Origin: Rickettsiella endosymbiont of Miltochrista miniata
GTDB lineage: Bacteria; Pseudomonadota; Gammaproteobacteria; Diplorickettsiales; Diplorickettsiaceae
Length of the DNA stretch: 64,000 nucleotides
Assembly (NCBI RefSeq): GCF_964031245.1
Contig: NZ_OZ035017.1
Coordinates: 465,402 to 529,401, forward strand
Reading direction: 5' to 3'
The position numbers and the translations under genes are program-made. The notes below the pieces were generated by a model that was not told the origin of the DNA, made no database searches, and saw only the letters and a program-made list of their open reading frames with translations. This document shows positions 19,014 through 28,812 of the stretch, piece by piece; the first letter of the stretch is position 1; each line of letters opens with the position of its first letter.

Positions 19014-19517
19014 ATGATGTTTTGTCCATTTTGTAATGAAGCAGATACTAAGGTGATCGATTCACGTTTGAGTAGCGATGGCCAGCAGGTCAGGCGCCGA
19101 CGTGAATGTTTACAATGTAATGAACGTTTTAGCAGCTTTGAATCGGCTGAGCTGGGATTGCCGCGCGTGGTCAAACGTGATAATACACGTAGTGCATTTG
19201 ATCAAGAAAAATTAAGAGCGGGCATGCTTAAAGCTCTGGAAAAAAGACCTATTTCCAGCGAACAAGTGGAGGCGGTCATTTTACGCTTAATGAAAAAATT
19301 GCGCTCATTAGGGGAACGTGAAATTTCTTCGCGACAAATTGGTGAGTGGGTCATGGAAGAGCTGTGCGATTTAGATCCAGTCGCTTATGTAAGATTTGCT
19401 TCGGTGTACCGCAGCTTTCAGGATATACAAGCCTTTAATCTAGCAATTGAGCAATTAAAACAAGATATTTCTGCTAATAAAAAACAATCTCATGACACTG
19501 AAATCGAAAAAAAATAA
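19014..19517 (+). CDS. nrdR: Transcriptional repressor NrdR
   Basis: The 167-residue protein has the N-terminal zinc ribbon [25 protein letters not shown], the RRRRECLQC stretch, and an ATP-cone domain with [20 protein letters not shown]. NrdR senses ATP/dATP and represses ribonucleotide reductase genes. Two ATGs lie in tandem (19014 and 19017); either gives a family-like N-terminus. The 3' end overlaps nusB by 26 bases, so the two are translationally linked. glyA-nrdR-nusB order is common in gammaproteobacteria, normally with ribDEH in between, which is absent here. Confidence 0.96.
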   Translation: MMFCPFCNEADTKVIDSRLSSDGQQVRRRRECLQCNERFSSFESAELGLPRVVKRDNTRSAFDQEKLRAGMLKALEKRPISSEQVEAVILRLMKKLRSLGEREISSRQIGEWVMEELCDLDPVAYVRFASVYRSFQDIQAFNLAIEQLKQDISANKKQSHDTEIEKK

Positions 19518-19935
19518 TTTTAAGTCAAAACAACGCGCACGTCGTTTTGCTATGCAAGCCATTTATCAATGGCATTTAACGCAGGAAAAATTTTCTGTTA
19601 TTCAAGCTAAATTTTTGGATCAAGAAGAAATGGTGAGCGTAGATACCGCTTATTTTCTTTTGTTAGTTCAAGGAGTCTTGCAGGATCATGCATCATTAGA
19701 TAATCATTTACAGGAATGCTTAGATCGTCCACTGAAAGAATTAGATTTGGTAGAACTGGCAATTTTGAGATTGGGTGCTTTTGAATTGCTTCAATGTATG
19801 GAAGTTCCTTATAAAGTGGTTTTAAATGAATCTATCGAATTAGCCAAAATGTTTGGTGCTACCGATAGTTATAAATACGTTAATGGTATTTTACATTTAC
19901 TAGCAAAAAAAAATCGCCCTATGGAATGTAAATAA
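19492..19935 (+). CDS. nusB: Transcription antitermination factor NusB
   Basis: A 147-residue helical protein with [17 protein letters not shown] at the N-terminus, a [17 protein letters not shown] core and [29 protein letters not shown] at the C-terminus, the full NusB pattern. It binds boxA RNA with S10 and supports rRNA antitermination. The ATG at 19492 is inside nrdR (26-base overlap). The N-terminal extension [13 protein letters not shown] is Lys-rich and a few residues longer than E. coli NusB. thiL follows after 31 bases. Confidence 0.95.
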   Translation: MTLKSKKNNFKSKQRARRFAMQAIYQWHLTQEKFSVIQAKFLDQEEMVSVDTAYFLLLVQGVLQDHASLDNHLQECLDRPLKELDLVELAILRLGAFELLQCMEVPYKVVLNESIELAKMFGATDSYKYVNGILHLLAKKNRPMECK

Positions 19936-19966
19936 TGGATATATTTTCTAATCTTATTAATTAATA

Positions 19967-20938
19967 ATGCCGGTTAATGAATTTGATTTGATTCAACATT
20001 TTTTTAATCAAGAACCTAGCAATCGTAAAGATGTTATTTTAGGTATAGGCGATGACGCCGCTTTATTACGAGTGCCACTTGGCCAACAACTGGTAGTGAC
20101 TACTGACACATTAGTATCAGGTCGGCATTTTCCTGAAAATACATCACCCGCTGATATTGGATATAAAGCGTTAGCAGTTAGTTTAAGTGATCTCGCCGCA
20201 ATGGGTGCTGATCCGGCATGGATATTATTGGCACTTACGCTTCCTAATGCCAATGAAATCTGGCTTAGAAAATTTAGCGAGGGTTTTTTCCCCTTAATGC
20301 AACGTTTCCAATTGCAACTAGTAGGGGGAGATATGACGCAAGGGCCGCTAACTATTACTGTTCAAGCCTTGGGGTTTGTTCCGCCGGGAAAAGCCTTATG
20401 TCGTATCGGAGCACGCGCAGGTGATCGCATTTATGTCACCGGAACCTTGGGTGACGCGGGCTTGGCGCTAGAAACAATAAATAGAGAGGATAGCTTAGGA
20501 TTAACATCCTCTCAAACTCTTGCAGTCATGCAGCGTTTAAATCGACCAGAACCTCGCGTCGAGATAGGTTTAGCGCTAAGGAAAATTGCAAGCAGTGCTA
20601 TTGATGTTTCAGATGGATTAGCGGCCGATTTGGGTCATATCTTATCCTCCAATCAAGTGGGTGCGATACTGCAACTAGAAAAACTTCCTCTTTCAGATAG
20701 TCTGCGAACTTTACCTCCTGAAAGGGCATGGCAATTAGCTTTAAGTTCAGGAGATGATTACGAGTTATGTTTTACTGTGCCAGAATCGCAGGAAAGAGCA
20801 TTGCAACAACATTTAGCCGCATTGAATACGCCATATACCTGTATAGGAACGATTAAAAAAGAACCCGGATCAGTATTGCTTGGTAAAAATGGATCAACTT
20901 TTAATATTGATAGAACCGGATTTCAACATTTTATCTAA
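19967..20938 (+). CDS. thiL: Thiamine-monophosphate kinase
   Basis: The 323-residue protein shows the ThiL motifs: NEFDLIQHF at the start, GIGDDAALL (metal/ATP), VVTTDTLVSGRHF, KALAVSLSDLAAMGADP, LVGGDMTQGP and the C-terminal SSGDDYELCFT. ThiL phosphorylates thiamine monophosphate to the cofactor thiamine pyrophosphate. It sits between nusB and pgpA as in most gammaproteobacteria, transcribed rightward. Confidence 0.96.
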   Translation: MPVNEFDLIQHFFNQEPSNRKDVILGIGDDAALLRVPLGQQLVVTTDTLVSGRHFPENTSPADIGYKALAVSLSDLAAMGADPAWILLALTLPNANEIWLRKFSEGFFPLMQRFQLQLVGGDMTQGPLTITVQALGFVPPGKALCRIGARAGDRIYVTGTLGDAGLALETINREDSLGLTSSQTLAVMQRLNRPEPRVEIGLALRKIASSAIDVSDGLAADLGHILSSNQVGAILQLEKLPLSDSLRTLPPERAWQLALSSGDDYELCFTVPESQERALQQHLAALNTPYTCIGTIKKEPGSVLLGKNGSTFNIDRTGFQHFI

Positions 20939-21004
20939 TGATTGGCGGGCTGTTATCTGTTCGCCGTGGCTTCTAATCAGTATATAATTTTTTCTTTATT
21001 GAAT

Positions 21005-21499
21005 ATGAGAGAAACTATGCAAAAAGATTTAGTACGTAAAGTATTTAGTCATCCTATCTACTTAATTGCTTTTGGTTTTGGTGCAGGATTATCACCCTTT
21101 GCGCCGGGCACATGTGGAACATTAGTTGCTATCCCCTTGTATTATTTCATACAGTCTTTTTCTTTAGTAAATTACGGACTGGTTTTGTTATTTGCCACAC
21201 TAATAGGTATCTGGATTTGTGATGTGACGGAGCGAGGAATAGGCGTGCATGATTATTCAGGAATAGTTTGGGATGAAATATGTGGATTCGGTTTGACTAT
21301 GTTTGCTGCTCCGAGAGGATGGTTATGGATAGCGATTGGTTTTGTTTTATTTCGTTTGTTTGATATTGTGAAACCTTGGCCTATCGCATGGATAGATCGA
21401 AAAATGCCAGGTGGATTAGGTGTCATGGTAGATGATTTAATGGCGGGTGTGTATGCGTGGATAGTTTTACAGCTGATATATCATTTTCATTTATTCTAA
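21005..21499 (+). CDS. pgpA: Phosphatidylglycerophosphatase A
   Basis: A 164-residue membrane protein with the PgpA pattern: GFGAGLSPFAPGTCGTLVAIP, GVHDYSGIVWDEICGFGLT (metal-binding acidic residues), FRLFDIVKPWPIAWID and GGLGVMVDDLMAG. It dephosphorylates phosphatidylglycerophosphate to phosphatidylglycerol in the inner membrane. The frame opens at TTG 20942, but the first good starts are ATG 21005 and ATG 21017, the latter with a GAGAGA site; the extra N-terminal residues are not conserved. The 3' end overlaps convergent rlmH by 4 bases. Confidence 0.93.
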   Translation: MRETMQKDLVRKVFSHPIYLIAFGFGAGLSPFAPGTCGTLVAIPLYYFIQSFSLVNYGLVLLFATLIGIWICDVTERGIGVHDYSGIVWDEICGFGLTMFAAPRGWLWIAIGFVLFRLFDIVKPWPIAWIDRKMPGGLGVMVDDLMAGVYAWIVLQLIYHFHLF

Positions 21500-21966
21500 T
21501 CTCGATGATAGGGATGTCCACTTAATAGACTCCAAGCACGATACAATTGTTCTGCCACGACAATTCGAACCAACGCATGGGGGAGCGTTAATGCCGAAAG
21601 AGACCAAACACGCTCAGCTTGGTTTATACAAGTGTCACCTAAACCATCGGGCCCGCCAATTAGTAAACTGACGTCTTGTCTTTCTAGCTGCCATTGTCGT
21701 AAAGATTGCGCAAGTTGCTGTGTATTCCACATTTGTCCTTCGACATCCAAAGCAATGACACGGGAGCGCTTTGGAATAGCGGCTAATATTTTTTTTTCTT
21801 CTTCGGCAATGTGCTTAGAGATTTGAGAATTTTTGTTACGTTTACTGAGCGGTATAGTAATTAAATTAAGTTTACATTCCGCCGGCAAACGTTTCTGATA
21901 ATCTAGAAAACCCGCTTCCGCCCATGACGCGCAGCGGCTTCCTACAGCAATTAAATGAATGATCAT
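21496..21966 (-). CDS. rlmH: 23S rRNA pseudouridine(1915) N3-methyltransferase
   Basis: A 156-residue SPOUT methyltransferase with MIIHLIAVGSR at the start, ALDVEGQMWNTQQLA, the SAM-site LLIGGPDGLG and the highly conserved C-terminus VRIVVAEQLYRAWSLLSGHPYHRD (last residues PYHR). It methylates pseudouridine 1915 in helix 69 of 23S rRNA. It is last in the leuS-lptE-holA-nadD-rsfS-rlmH run and six bases downstream of rsfS. Confidence 0.97.
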   Translation of the reverse strand: MIIHLIAVGSRCASWAEAGFLDYQKRLPAECKLNLITIPLSKRNKNSQISKHIAEEEKKILAAIPKRSRVIALDVEGQMWNTQQLAQSLRQWQLERQDVSLLIGGPDGLGDTCINQAERVWSLSALTLPHALVRIVVAEQLYRAWSLLSGHPYHRD

Positions 21967-21972
21967 TTTTAC

Positions 21973-22308
21973 TTAGGGCTGACTCCATAACTTTTCAAGA
22001 TTATAAAATTCACGTTCTTGAGGTAGCATGATATGGATAATAGCATCGACTAAATCAATTAATATCCATTCACCTTCCTTCTCACCTTCTATACCATAGA
22101 TGGTCATGCCTTTGGCCTTGGCAGTTGTGATTAGATATTGTGCCAGGGTTTTAACATGCCGATTGGAATTTCCCGTGCAAATGATCATCAGATCGGTAAT
22201 GTCGGTGATTTTACTGACATCCAGGACAGTAATATTTTTTGCTTTGTGATCTTCTAATAAATTGACTAGGTCAGTTTGCAGATCTTTATTTAAAGTAGGT
22301 TGTGTCAT
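21973..22308 (-). CDS. rsfS: Ribosomal silencing factor RsfS
   Basis: A 111-residue protein with the RsfS/Iojap pattern: NITVLDVSKITDITDLMIICTG, NRHVKTLAQYL and the C-terminal GEWILIDLVDAIIHIMLPQERE with a YNLEKLW tail. It binds uL14 and blocks subunit joining in slow growth. The start overlaps the nadD stop by 4 bases; rlmH is six bases further on. Confidence 0.96.
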   Translation of the reverse strand: MTQPTLNKDLQTDLVNLLEDHKAKNITVLDVSKITDITDLMIICTGNSNRHVKTLAQYLITTAKAKGMTIYGIEGEKEGEWILIDLVDAIIHIMLPQEREFYNLEKLWSQP

Positions 22309-22931
22309 AAATATAACTTTTGTTCCAAAATGTAATCAAGGACGGCAGGAGGTAATAAACCAACAGGGTAATTACCACTCGCAATAGTGTTGCGTATGTA
22401 AGTAGCCGAAATGGGTAAAGCTTGTACATCAGTCATGAATAATAATCCAGCGGGTTGTTGTGATAATAACAAAAGATTCTGGGTTTGATATCGTTCAACA
22501 AAAGCGTGGACTTCCTTAGGATAAGATTCAGCATGATCGGGTCTAGGCACAATTAATAAATGTGCGTAATCAATTAGGGATGCCCATTGATGCCAGCGAT
22601 CTAATGTTGCTAAGTTATCATATCCCAAAATAAGTCCTAAAGGCGTATTACCCAATTCAATACGTAGAGATGCTAAGGTTTCTATCATATAGGAAGGAGT
22701 GCCGCGGTGTAATTCTCGTTGGTCAATTGAAAAATACGAATACGGCTGCAAAGCAAGTTGCAGCATGGTGAGTCGCTGTTGTTCACTAGCCACTATTTTT
22801 TTGTTATTAACAGGATTCTTACAAGGAATGAAACGGACCTCATTCAAACGGAGCTGTTGATATAGAGTTAATGCAACGTGTAAATGCCCATAATGGATGG
22901 GATCGAAGCTGCCCCCAAATATACCTATCAT
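22305..22931 (-). CDS. nadD: Nicotinate-nucleotide adenylyltransferase
   Basis: The 208-residue protein carries GIFGGSFDPIHYGHLHVA (the GSFDPxHxGH nucleotidyltransferase motif), a central LGYDNLATLDRWHQW and the C-terminal ISATYIRNTIASG (ISxTxxR signature). NadD adenylates nicotinate mononucleotide in NAD synthesis. Start and stop each overlap the neighbours holA and rsfS by 4 bases, showing tight translational coupling. Confidence 0.96.
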   Translation of the reverse strand: MIGIFGGSFDPIHYGHLHVALTLYQQLRLNEVRFIPCKNPVNNKKIVASEQQRLTMLQLALQPYSYFSIDQRELHRGTPSYMIETLASLRIELGNTPLGLILGYDNLATLDRWHQWASLIDYAHLLIVPRPDHAESYPKEVHAFVERYQTQNLLLLSQQPAGLLFMTDVQALPISATYIRNTIASGNYPVGLLPPAVLDYILEQKLYL

Positions 22932-23947
22932 GTGTTGCTGGGCTCTGCAATTTCGAGGCTAAGTGTTTGTAAAGCATTCCAAACTTGACCTGTACCTATG
23001 CCTTTTATAAGTTGGTCAATCCGGCTGGCAAGACTTAGTAATCGATACCAATGCGTGAGCGTATGACGGGTTAAGGCCTGTTGAAATAATAGTTGACGTT
23101 TTTCCCATACCTGCTGTTCTTTAAAAAGCGTTATTAAATTTTGGCCCTGCTTAAGTTTGTAGGCAAAAGAGGCCAATAATCGACATTCGCGGCTCAGTGC
23201 CCATAAAATTAATAAAGGTTCTACACCGTCTTCTTTTAGATGCGCTAAGATGCGCAAACAACGTTCGGAGCTTCCTTCTAATGCAGCATCGGTTAGTTTG
23301 AACGGATCGAATCGGGCGCTGTCGCTAAGTGCTTGTGTCAACATGCCAGTTGTAATGACATGATCTTTTTCGTTAAAATATAAATTGAGTTTCTCTATCG
23401 TTTGCGCAGTCGCTAATAAATTTCCTTCGGTGGCAAAAATAAGGCATTCAATAGCTGCTTTTTCTACTTTTAGACCCATGGTGTGAAAACGTTCTGTTAC
23501 CCATCTAAATAATTGTGCGGCCTGCAGAGGCCATATAGGAATGACTACACCTACCTTATCAATACTTTTAAACCAAGTAGTTTGCTGTAAGCGACGATCC
23601 AACTTCCCAGCTATTATGAGTAAAAGTTTATTGGGTGGTGGGTTTTTAGTATAGAGTGTCAACGTTTGTGTGATGGTTTCAGAGTAACCTTGTGATAGAT
23701 GTAATTCTAGTAGTTGTTTGTCTGCAAATAATCCATAGTTATTCATACAGCCAATCAGCGAGGAAGCATTAAAATGTGTGTCGGCATAAAATACTTGTCG
23801 ATCGATAAATCCCGCTTTTTTTGCCGCTAGGCGTATGGCATTGCAGGCCGTTTGAATTAATACTATTTCTTCACCGGAGATAAAATAAACCGGTGCTAAA
23901 ACAGGTTTATTTAATTGCTGGTGTAATTGTTCATATCGACATTGCAT
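22928..23947 (-). CDS. holA: DNA polymerase III delta subunit
   Basis: The 339-residue protein (from ATG 23947) matches HolA: YEQLHQQLNKPVLAPVYFIS at the start, a FADKQLLELHL segment, KLLLIIAGKLDR and EGNLLATAQTIEKL in the domain II region, and a helical collar domain III. Delta opens the beta clamp in the clamp loader. The frame is open upstream to TTG 23968, which would overlap lptE; ATG 23947 leaves a 5-base gap to lptE and gives the normal N-terminus. Confidence 0.93.
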   Translation of the reverse strand: MQCRYEQLHQQLNKPVLAPVYFISGEEIVLIQTACNAIRLAAKKAGFIDRQVFYADTHFNASSLIGCMNNYGLFADKQLLELHLSQGYSETITQTLTLYTKNPPPNKLLLIIAGKLDRRLQQTTWFKSIDKVGVVIPIWPLQAAQLFRWVTERFHTMGLKVEKAAIECLIFATEGNLLATAQTIEKLNLYFNEKDHVITTGMLTQALSDSARFDPFKLTDAALEGSSERCLRILAHLKEDGVEPLLILWALSRECRLLASFAYKLKQGQNLITLFKEQQVWEKRQLLFQQALTRHTLTHWYRLLSLASRIDQLIKGIGTGQVWNALQTLSLEIAEPSNT

Positions 23948-23952
23948 AATGA

Positions 23953-24486
23953 TTACTGCTGAGGGCAAGTACTGCAGCGAAGTTGCTGGCGTAACTCTGT
24001 GGAACCTAAGCGAATTAGGAGTTGTTGGATAACATCCTGTTGCATATTTTCTTGTAAATCATTTTCCGTATTCAGATCACCGGCAAGTTGATTGGACGTA
24101 ATCGAAAAGGTTCGTGTGGCTAGTATTTGTTGTGGGGCTAATAAAACATGACCTTTACAATCTATTACCTGAAATAAAATACTATAAACGAGTAAATAGG
24201 TGGTTGTTTGTCCGGCATTTCCTAAACTGGTTGCCGTGCGAGTAAAGTTTTGTGCAAGAATTTTTAATCGGGGTGATGCTGGAGTCGCGAGTGCAGTTTG
24301 AACTCCCGCCGCCGCTAACGCTTTTTGTAATTCTTTGGTGAAACTGCCATAGGGCTGATCAGATTCCAAAGAAAGTGTATGAAAAGGTAAGGAAAACTCA
24401 CAATGACCTCTTAATTGAAAACCACAAGCAGTTAGCATGAAGCTAAAAAAGAGACTAAACAATAGTGGATACCAACGAGTTGTCAT
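23953..24486 (-). CDS. lptE: LPS-assembly lipoprotein LptE
   Basis: The 177-residue protein has a lipoprotein signal peptide with lipobox LTAC at about residues 19-22, directly followed by the LptE hallmark GFQLRGH. The rest is the small alpha/beta LptE fold. LptE plugs the LptD barrel and helps insert lipopolysaccharide into the outer membrane. TTG 24498 could extend it by four residues; ATG 24486 directly after the leuS stop is the better start. The order leuS-lptE-holA is conserved. Confidence 0.93.
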   Translation of the reverse strand: MTTRWYPLLFSLFFSFMLTACGFQLRGHCEFSLPFHTLSLESDQPYGSFTKELQKALAAAGVQTALATPASPRLKILAQNFTRTATSLGNAGQTTTYLLVYSILFQVIDCKGHVLLAPQQILATRTFSITSNQLAGDLNTENDLQENMQQDVIQQLLIRLGSTELRQQLRCSTCPQQ

Positions 24487-24487
24487 T

Positions 24488-26989
24488 TTATATAACAATA
24501 TTAACTAATTTTTTTGGGACTATAATAATTTTTTTAATCGTTTGATTTTGAGTATAGCGTTTGATTTGGGGGTCATTAAGAATAATCGCTTTCAGTGTTT
24601 CATCATTATAGTGTATATCGAGTGACAATTGTGCACGTAATTTACCATTTACTTGTATCACCCAATCAATTTTTTCAACGGTTAAGGCATCAGCCGCTAC
24701 TTTTGGCCAATGTGCTTTGCTAATTAAACCGGAAAATTTGAGTTCTTTCCATAAAGCATGGGCTATATGGGGAACGATAGGGGCCAGCAAGCGCAATAGG
24801 ATGCTCAAACCTTGCCAGATTATATGTTTGAGCGTGAGCACTGCATCATCATCATCAGTAGAATGTAATAAATGGCTGGCTGTTTGCAGTGTATTCAAAA
24901 GTTTCATGCAACTGGCAATAACGGTATTAAATTGTTGGCGTTCATAATCATTGCGAGCAAGTTGTAAAATCTCATGGATTTGTCGACGTAAACTACGATA
25001 TTCATTAGGAATTTTTGTCCAATCGATGGGCTGTGTGAGGCTATGTTTATGCGTTTCATTGAATTCTATTATCCAAGGATTGCTATACGCTAAAGTCCAT
25101 AAACGTTTTAAAAATCGATAAGCACCTTCAACGCCTGTATCGGACCATTCTAAGGATTGCTCAGGAGGGGCAGCGAATAAAATAAATAATCGTAAAGTAT
25201 CCGCTCCATATTGTGACATCAGTTTGGCAGGATCGACTGTATTTCCCTTAGATTTAGACATTTTTGCACCGTCTTTAAGCACCATGCCCTGTGTCAGCAA
25301 ACGTGTAAAAGGTTCATTAGAATTCAGTAAATCTAAATCGCGTAATACTTTATGAAAAAAACGTGCATAGAGTAAATGTAATACCGCATGCTCAATACCG
25401 CCAATATAATGATCAACGGGCGTCCAGTATTTTGCTCTGTCATCTAACATGGCTCTGTTCTGTGTCGGGCAGGCAAAACGTGCGTAATACCACGAAGATT
25501 CGACGAATGTATCTAAAGTATCGGTTTCTCTGGTGGCCGGTTGTTTACAAGTAGGACAGTGGGTTTGATAAAATTCAGGCATATTTTTTAAAGGGGAACC
25601 AACGCCCTTAAATTCTATGATTTCCGGAAGTACGACAGGTAAATCTTCTTCTGGAACAGGAACTACACCACAACTAGGACAATAAATAATAGGAATAGGT
25701 GTTCCCCAATAACGTTGACGTGAAACACCCCAATCACGAAGTCGGTAATTGGTGGTATGTACGGCTATTTTTTCTTTTATTAATTGTTTTGCAATCGTTA
25801 CAGAGGCTAATTCAACACTTAATCCTGTATAAGGACCCGAATTCATTAATGTTCCGGTATGCGAAATAAGCGGATCTGACTGATAATCGTGTGACGGAGT
25901 GGATAGTATGACCGGGCGTATTGGCAGATCATATTTCTTTGCGAATTCAAAATCGCGCTCATCGTGAGCAGGCACTCCCATAATCGCTCCCGAGCCATAG
26001 TCAGTTTTGACAAAATTGGCAATCCATATCGGCAAATTTTCCTTGGTCAGCGGATTACAGGCAGTGAGTTGAGTGATAAAACCTTTCTTTTCTAAATGTG
26101 CAGTTGCTTCTTCGGATGTGGGAATTTGTTGATAAGTGGCAATGATAGCTTGCAATTTCGGATCATGTTCAGCGATATAGTGTGCAATCGGATGCTGAGG
26201 TGAAACCGCGATAAAAGTAGCGCCAAATAAGGTGTCGGGACGTGTAGTAAAAACTTCAATTGCGTCTAATTCAGGATGATTGACTTTAAATTGAATAGTT
26301 AAGCCTTGTGATCGACCTATCCAATTGCGTTGCATGGTTTTGACTTCATCAGGCCATGCTTCTAGAGTATCCAGATCATTTAATAACTCATCGGCATAAT
26401 CGGTGATTTTTAAAAACCATTGCGGAATTTCTTTACGCTCTACGAGTGCGCCGGAGCGCCAACCACGGCCATCAATAACTTGTTCATTCGCCAATACGGT
26501 TTTATCGATAGGGTCCCAATTTACTACGGCGCTTTTTTTATAGACTAGACCATTCTTAAGTAATTGAATAAAAAGCCATTGCTCCCATCGATAATAATCG
26601 GGTTTACACGTAGTAATTTCTCGGCTCCAATCAAAACTTAAGCCGAGTTGTTTAAATTGTTTACGCATATGTTCAATGTTGGCATAAGTCCATTTTGCGG
26701 GAGGTATTCCTTTTTCGATGGCGGCATTTTCAGCGGGTAAGCCAAAAGCATCCCAACCGATGGGATGCAGCACATTTTTACCTAACATGCGCTGATAACG
26801 GGCAATGACATCACCCAATACATAATTACGAACATGACCTACATGTAAATGACCGCTGGGGTAGGGAAACATAGAGAGGCAATAAAATTTTTCTTTATTG
26901 AGATCCTCAGTGACCTTGAAACATTGATGTTCTTCCCAAAATTTTTGGATGGCAGCTTCAAGTGCTAATGGTTGATATTGTTCTTGCAT
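24488..26989 (-). CDS. leuS: Leucyl-tRNA synthetase
   Basis: The 833-residue class I synthetase shows PYPSGHLHVGHVRNYVLGD (HIGH motif), the large CP1 editing insertion with TTRPDTLFGATF and VPAHDERDFEFA, a zinc-ribbon-like CPSCGVVPVPE..CPTCKQP, and GAKMSKSKGNTVDP (KMSKS). It charges tRNA-Leu and edits mischarged norvaline/isoleucine. Length fits the bacterial form (E. coli 860). It heads the minus-strand operon leuS-lptE-holA-nadD-rsfS-rlmH. Confidence 0.98.
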   Translation of the reverse strand: MQEQYQPLALEAAIQKFWEEHQCFKVTEDLNKEKFYCLSMFPYPSGHLHVGHVRNYVLGDVIARYQRMLGKNVLHPIGWDAFGLPAENAAIEKGIPPAKWTYANIEHMRKQFKQLGLSFDWSREITTCKPDYYRWEQWLFIQLLKNGLVYKKSAVVNWDPIDKTVLANEQVIDGRGWRSGALVERKEIPQWFLKITDYADELLNDLDTLEAWPDEVKTMQRNWIGRSQGLTIQFKVNHPELDAIEVFTTRPDTLFGATFIAVSPQHPIAHYIAEHDPKLQAIIATYQQIPTSEEATAHLEKKGFITQLTACNPLTKENLPIWIANFVKTDYGSGAIMGVPAHDERDFEFAKKYDLPIRPVILSTPSHDYQSDPLISHTGTLMNSGPYTGLSVELASVTIAKQLIKEKIAVHTTNYRLRDWGVSRQRYWGTPIPIIYCPSCGVVPVPEEDLPVVLPEIIEFKGVGSPLKNMPEFYQTHCPTCKQPATRETDTLDTFVESSWYYARFACPTQNRAMLDDRAKYWTPVDHYIGGIEHAVLHLLYARFFHKVLRDLDLLNSNEPFTRLLTQGMVLKDGAKMSKSKGNTVDPAKLMSQYGADTLRLFILFAAPPEQSLEWSDTGVEGAYRFLKRLWTLAYSNPWIIEFNETHKHSLTQPIDWTKIPNEYRSLRRQIHEILQLARNDYERQQFNTVIASCMKLLNTLQTASHLLHSTDDDDAVLTLKHIIWQGLSILLRLLAPIVPHIAHALWKELKFSGLISKAHWPKVAADALTVEKIDWVIQVNGKLRAQLSLDIHYNDETLKAIILNDPQIKRYTQNQTIKKIIIVPKKLVNIVI

Positions 26990-27070
26990 GTGGCTAGATA
27001 CCTTGTTTTATGATAGCCGTTTGGATAAGGCTTAAGTCTGTGAGCCTCAGTTTACTGAAGTATAAAACGG

Positions 27071-28618
27071 CTAAGTATAACCTTTTCGATAAGCGTAACA
27101 TAAGATACATAATCCTACTAAAAAGATAATAATGGGACCATCGCCTAGATACACCCAGGGGGTTAAACCGACACTTTTATAAATCGAACTGGTTAATACA
27201 CCGATCTCGAAGGCAGGAAGTTCCGCTATAATTTTTCCCTTTGGTGTCACGATAGCCGTTAGCCCAGTATTGCTTAAAAAAGCTAAATAGCGCCCGGTGG
27301 CTAAGGCTTGAAACTGAGCAATTTGTAGATGTTGAGCTAAGGCAAAAGAGTGACCGAACCAAGCATCATCGTTAATGGTGAGTAATATCTGAGCATGATC
27401 TTTCAGTGATTGCCGCACTAAGTTGGAATAGGCAATTTCGTAACAAATAAATGTGCCTAAATCAACGTTGGCTACGTTGAATGTGGGTTGATGATTGGGT
27501 CCCGGTGAAAAACTAGACATGGGGATATCTAATAAATTTAATAAGCCATGAGCCCAGATGATCCACCAAGGGAGATATTCACCAAAGATAACCAATCGTT
27601 GTTTATAGTAAGTAGCCTGATCCAGGCCCAACGCTAACATGCTATTGTAGTATTTAAAGCCTTTTTGGATAGGAATCCCGGTAATTAGCGTGGTTTTATG
27701 CAGTTTGGCTTGCTGGTCAAGCTGCTTTAAAAAAGGTTTGGCTTGATTTTGTAACAGAGGAATGGCGGCTTCGGGCCAAATGATGAGTCGACTATTCCAA
27801 TGCGATTGTGTTAATTGTTGATAGTGTATTAATGATGCTTTTTGATATTCAGGTTCCCATTTTATTTCTTGGGGAATATTAGCCTGTATCAGACTGATTT
27901 GAATAGGTTTTCCTTGGATATGTGTCCAAGGGATAAAACTTAAGGCATAACCAATGGCCCATAAACCTATCAGTGCAAATAAGGGACGGTAATAATGAAA
28001 TTTTTTTAGATCGAACTGACAATCAAAACGTTTATTTAAAAAAGGACAAAATAAAGTGAGCAACAAACTCGCTGTCAAAGCAATTAAAAATGCCAGTCCA
28101 TAGATTCCAAAAATCGGAGCAAAGCCGCTGAGGGGAGTGTTTACTTGGCTCGTTCCTAATAATACCCAAGGAAAACCGGTCAATATCCAGCTCCTAACCC
28201 ATTCCGTTAATGCCCAAGAGCTAGGAAAGATTAAATAAAACTTGATGAATGTGTTAGTAGGAAAAAAACGGTTTAATAGAAAACCTTGGATGCCTGTAAA
28301 TAAAGATAATATAAAAATAAATAGGCAGGTAATTAACGAGGCTAAAAAAAGTGAAGTATGGCCAAATTCATGAATACTAATAAATACCCATGAGACGCCA
28401 ATACCATAAAAACCAATACCAAAAAGTAATCCTAAAACCAACGCATGTTTGGCAGAGCTATTTAACCAGAGTAATAACAATAAAGCGGGAGAGAAAATAG
28501 CTAAAGGATAAATACCCATCGGGGCAAAGGCAAAGGCTAGCAAGCCACCGGCAATGAGCGCGCAGATTTCTTTATAATAGGTCATAAAATTGCATAGAAA
28601 AGAGTAGACCAGTTGCAT
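27071..28618 (-). CDS. lnt: Apolipoprotein N-acyltransferase
   Basis: The 515-residue protein has about seven membrane helices around a nitrilase domain. LIIWPEAAIPLL supplies the catalytic Glu, the QRLVIFGEYLPWW loop is conserved, and TFICYEIAYSNLVRQ supplies the nucleophilic Cys. Lnt adds the third acyl chain to lipoproteins in the inner membrane, needed for Lol sorting (lolCD are in this window). The usual partner corC/ybeX is not next to it; it stands alone between leuS and sohB. Confidence 0.95.
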   Translation of the reverse strand: MQLVYSFLCNFMTYYKEICALIAGGLLAFAFAPMGIYPLAIFSPALLLLLWLNSSAKHALVLGLLFGIGFYGIGVSWVFISIHEFGHTSLFLASLITCLFIFILSLFTGIQGFLLNRFFPTNTFIKFYLIFPSSWALTEWVRSWILTGFPWVLLGTSQVNTPLSGFAPIFGIYGLAFLIALTASLLLTLFCPFLNKRFDCQFDLKKFHYYRPLFALIGLWAIGYALSFIPWTHIQGKPIQISLIQANIPQEIKWEPEYQKASLIHYQQLTQSHWNSRLIIWPEAAIPLLQNQAKPFLKQLDQQAKLHKTTLITGIPIQKGFKYYNSMLALGLDQATYYKQRLVIFGEYLPWWIIWAHGLLNLLDIPMSSFSPGPNHQPTFNVANVDLGTFICYEIAYSNLVRQSLKDHAQILLTINDDAWFGHSFALAQHLQIAQFQALATGRYLAFLSNTGLTAIVTPKGKIIAELPAFEIGVLTSSIYKSVGLTPWVYLGDGPIIIFLVGLCILCYAYRKGYT

Positions 28619-28812
28619 AACCGGCGTGCTAGACTTAATTTCATCGTTAAACGCTAGTCTACGGTCCTCATTTACTCATGTAAACTCCGGTCCTCGACTA
28701 TCGTTTGTCTCGAACTTAAGCCTATCACTGGGATATGCAAGAGGTCTGTCAAGAAACTCGATTTCAATGATACATCTTTTACAGACTAGCTGCTGCAGCG
28801 AAAGCTTAGTCT
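28619..28812. other. Intergenic region with a 25-base hairpin resembling the core of the 125-base repeat
   Basis: Positions 28666-28690 read CCTC, a TTTAC-tcat-GTAAA hairpin, then CTCCGG. The same frame, CCTC-hairpin-CTCCGG, lies at the centre of the repeat copies at 31307 and 37001, with different stem bases. The rest of the gap does not align clearly with those copies. A rightward reading frame here (28626-28829) has no recognisable protein features. Confidence 0.35.
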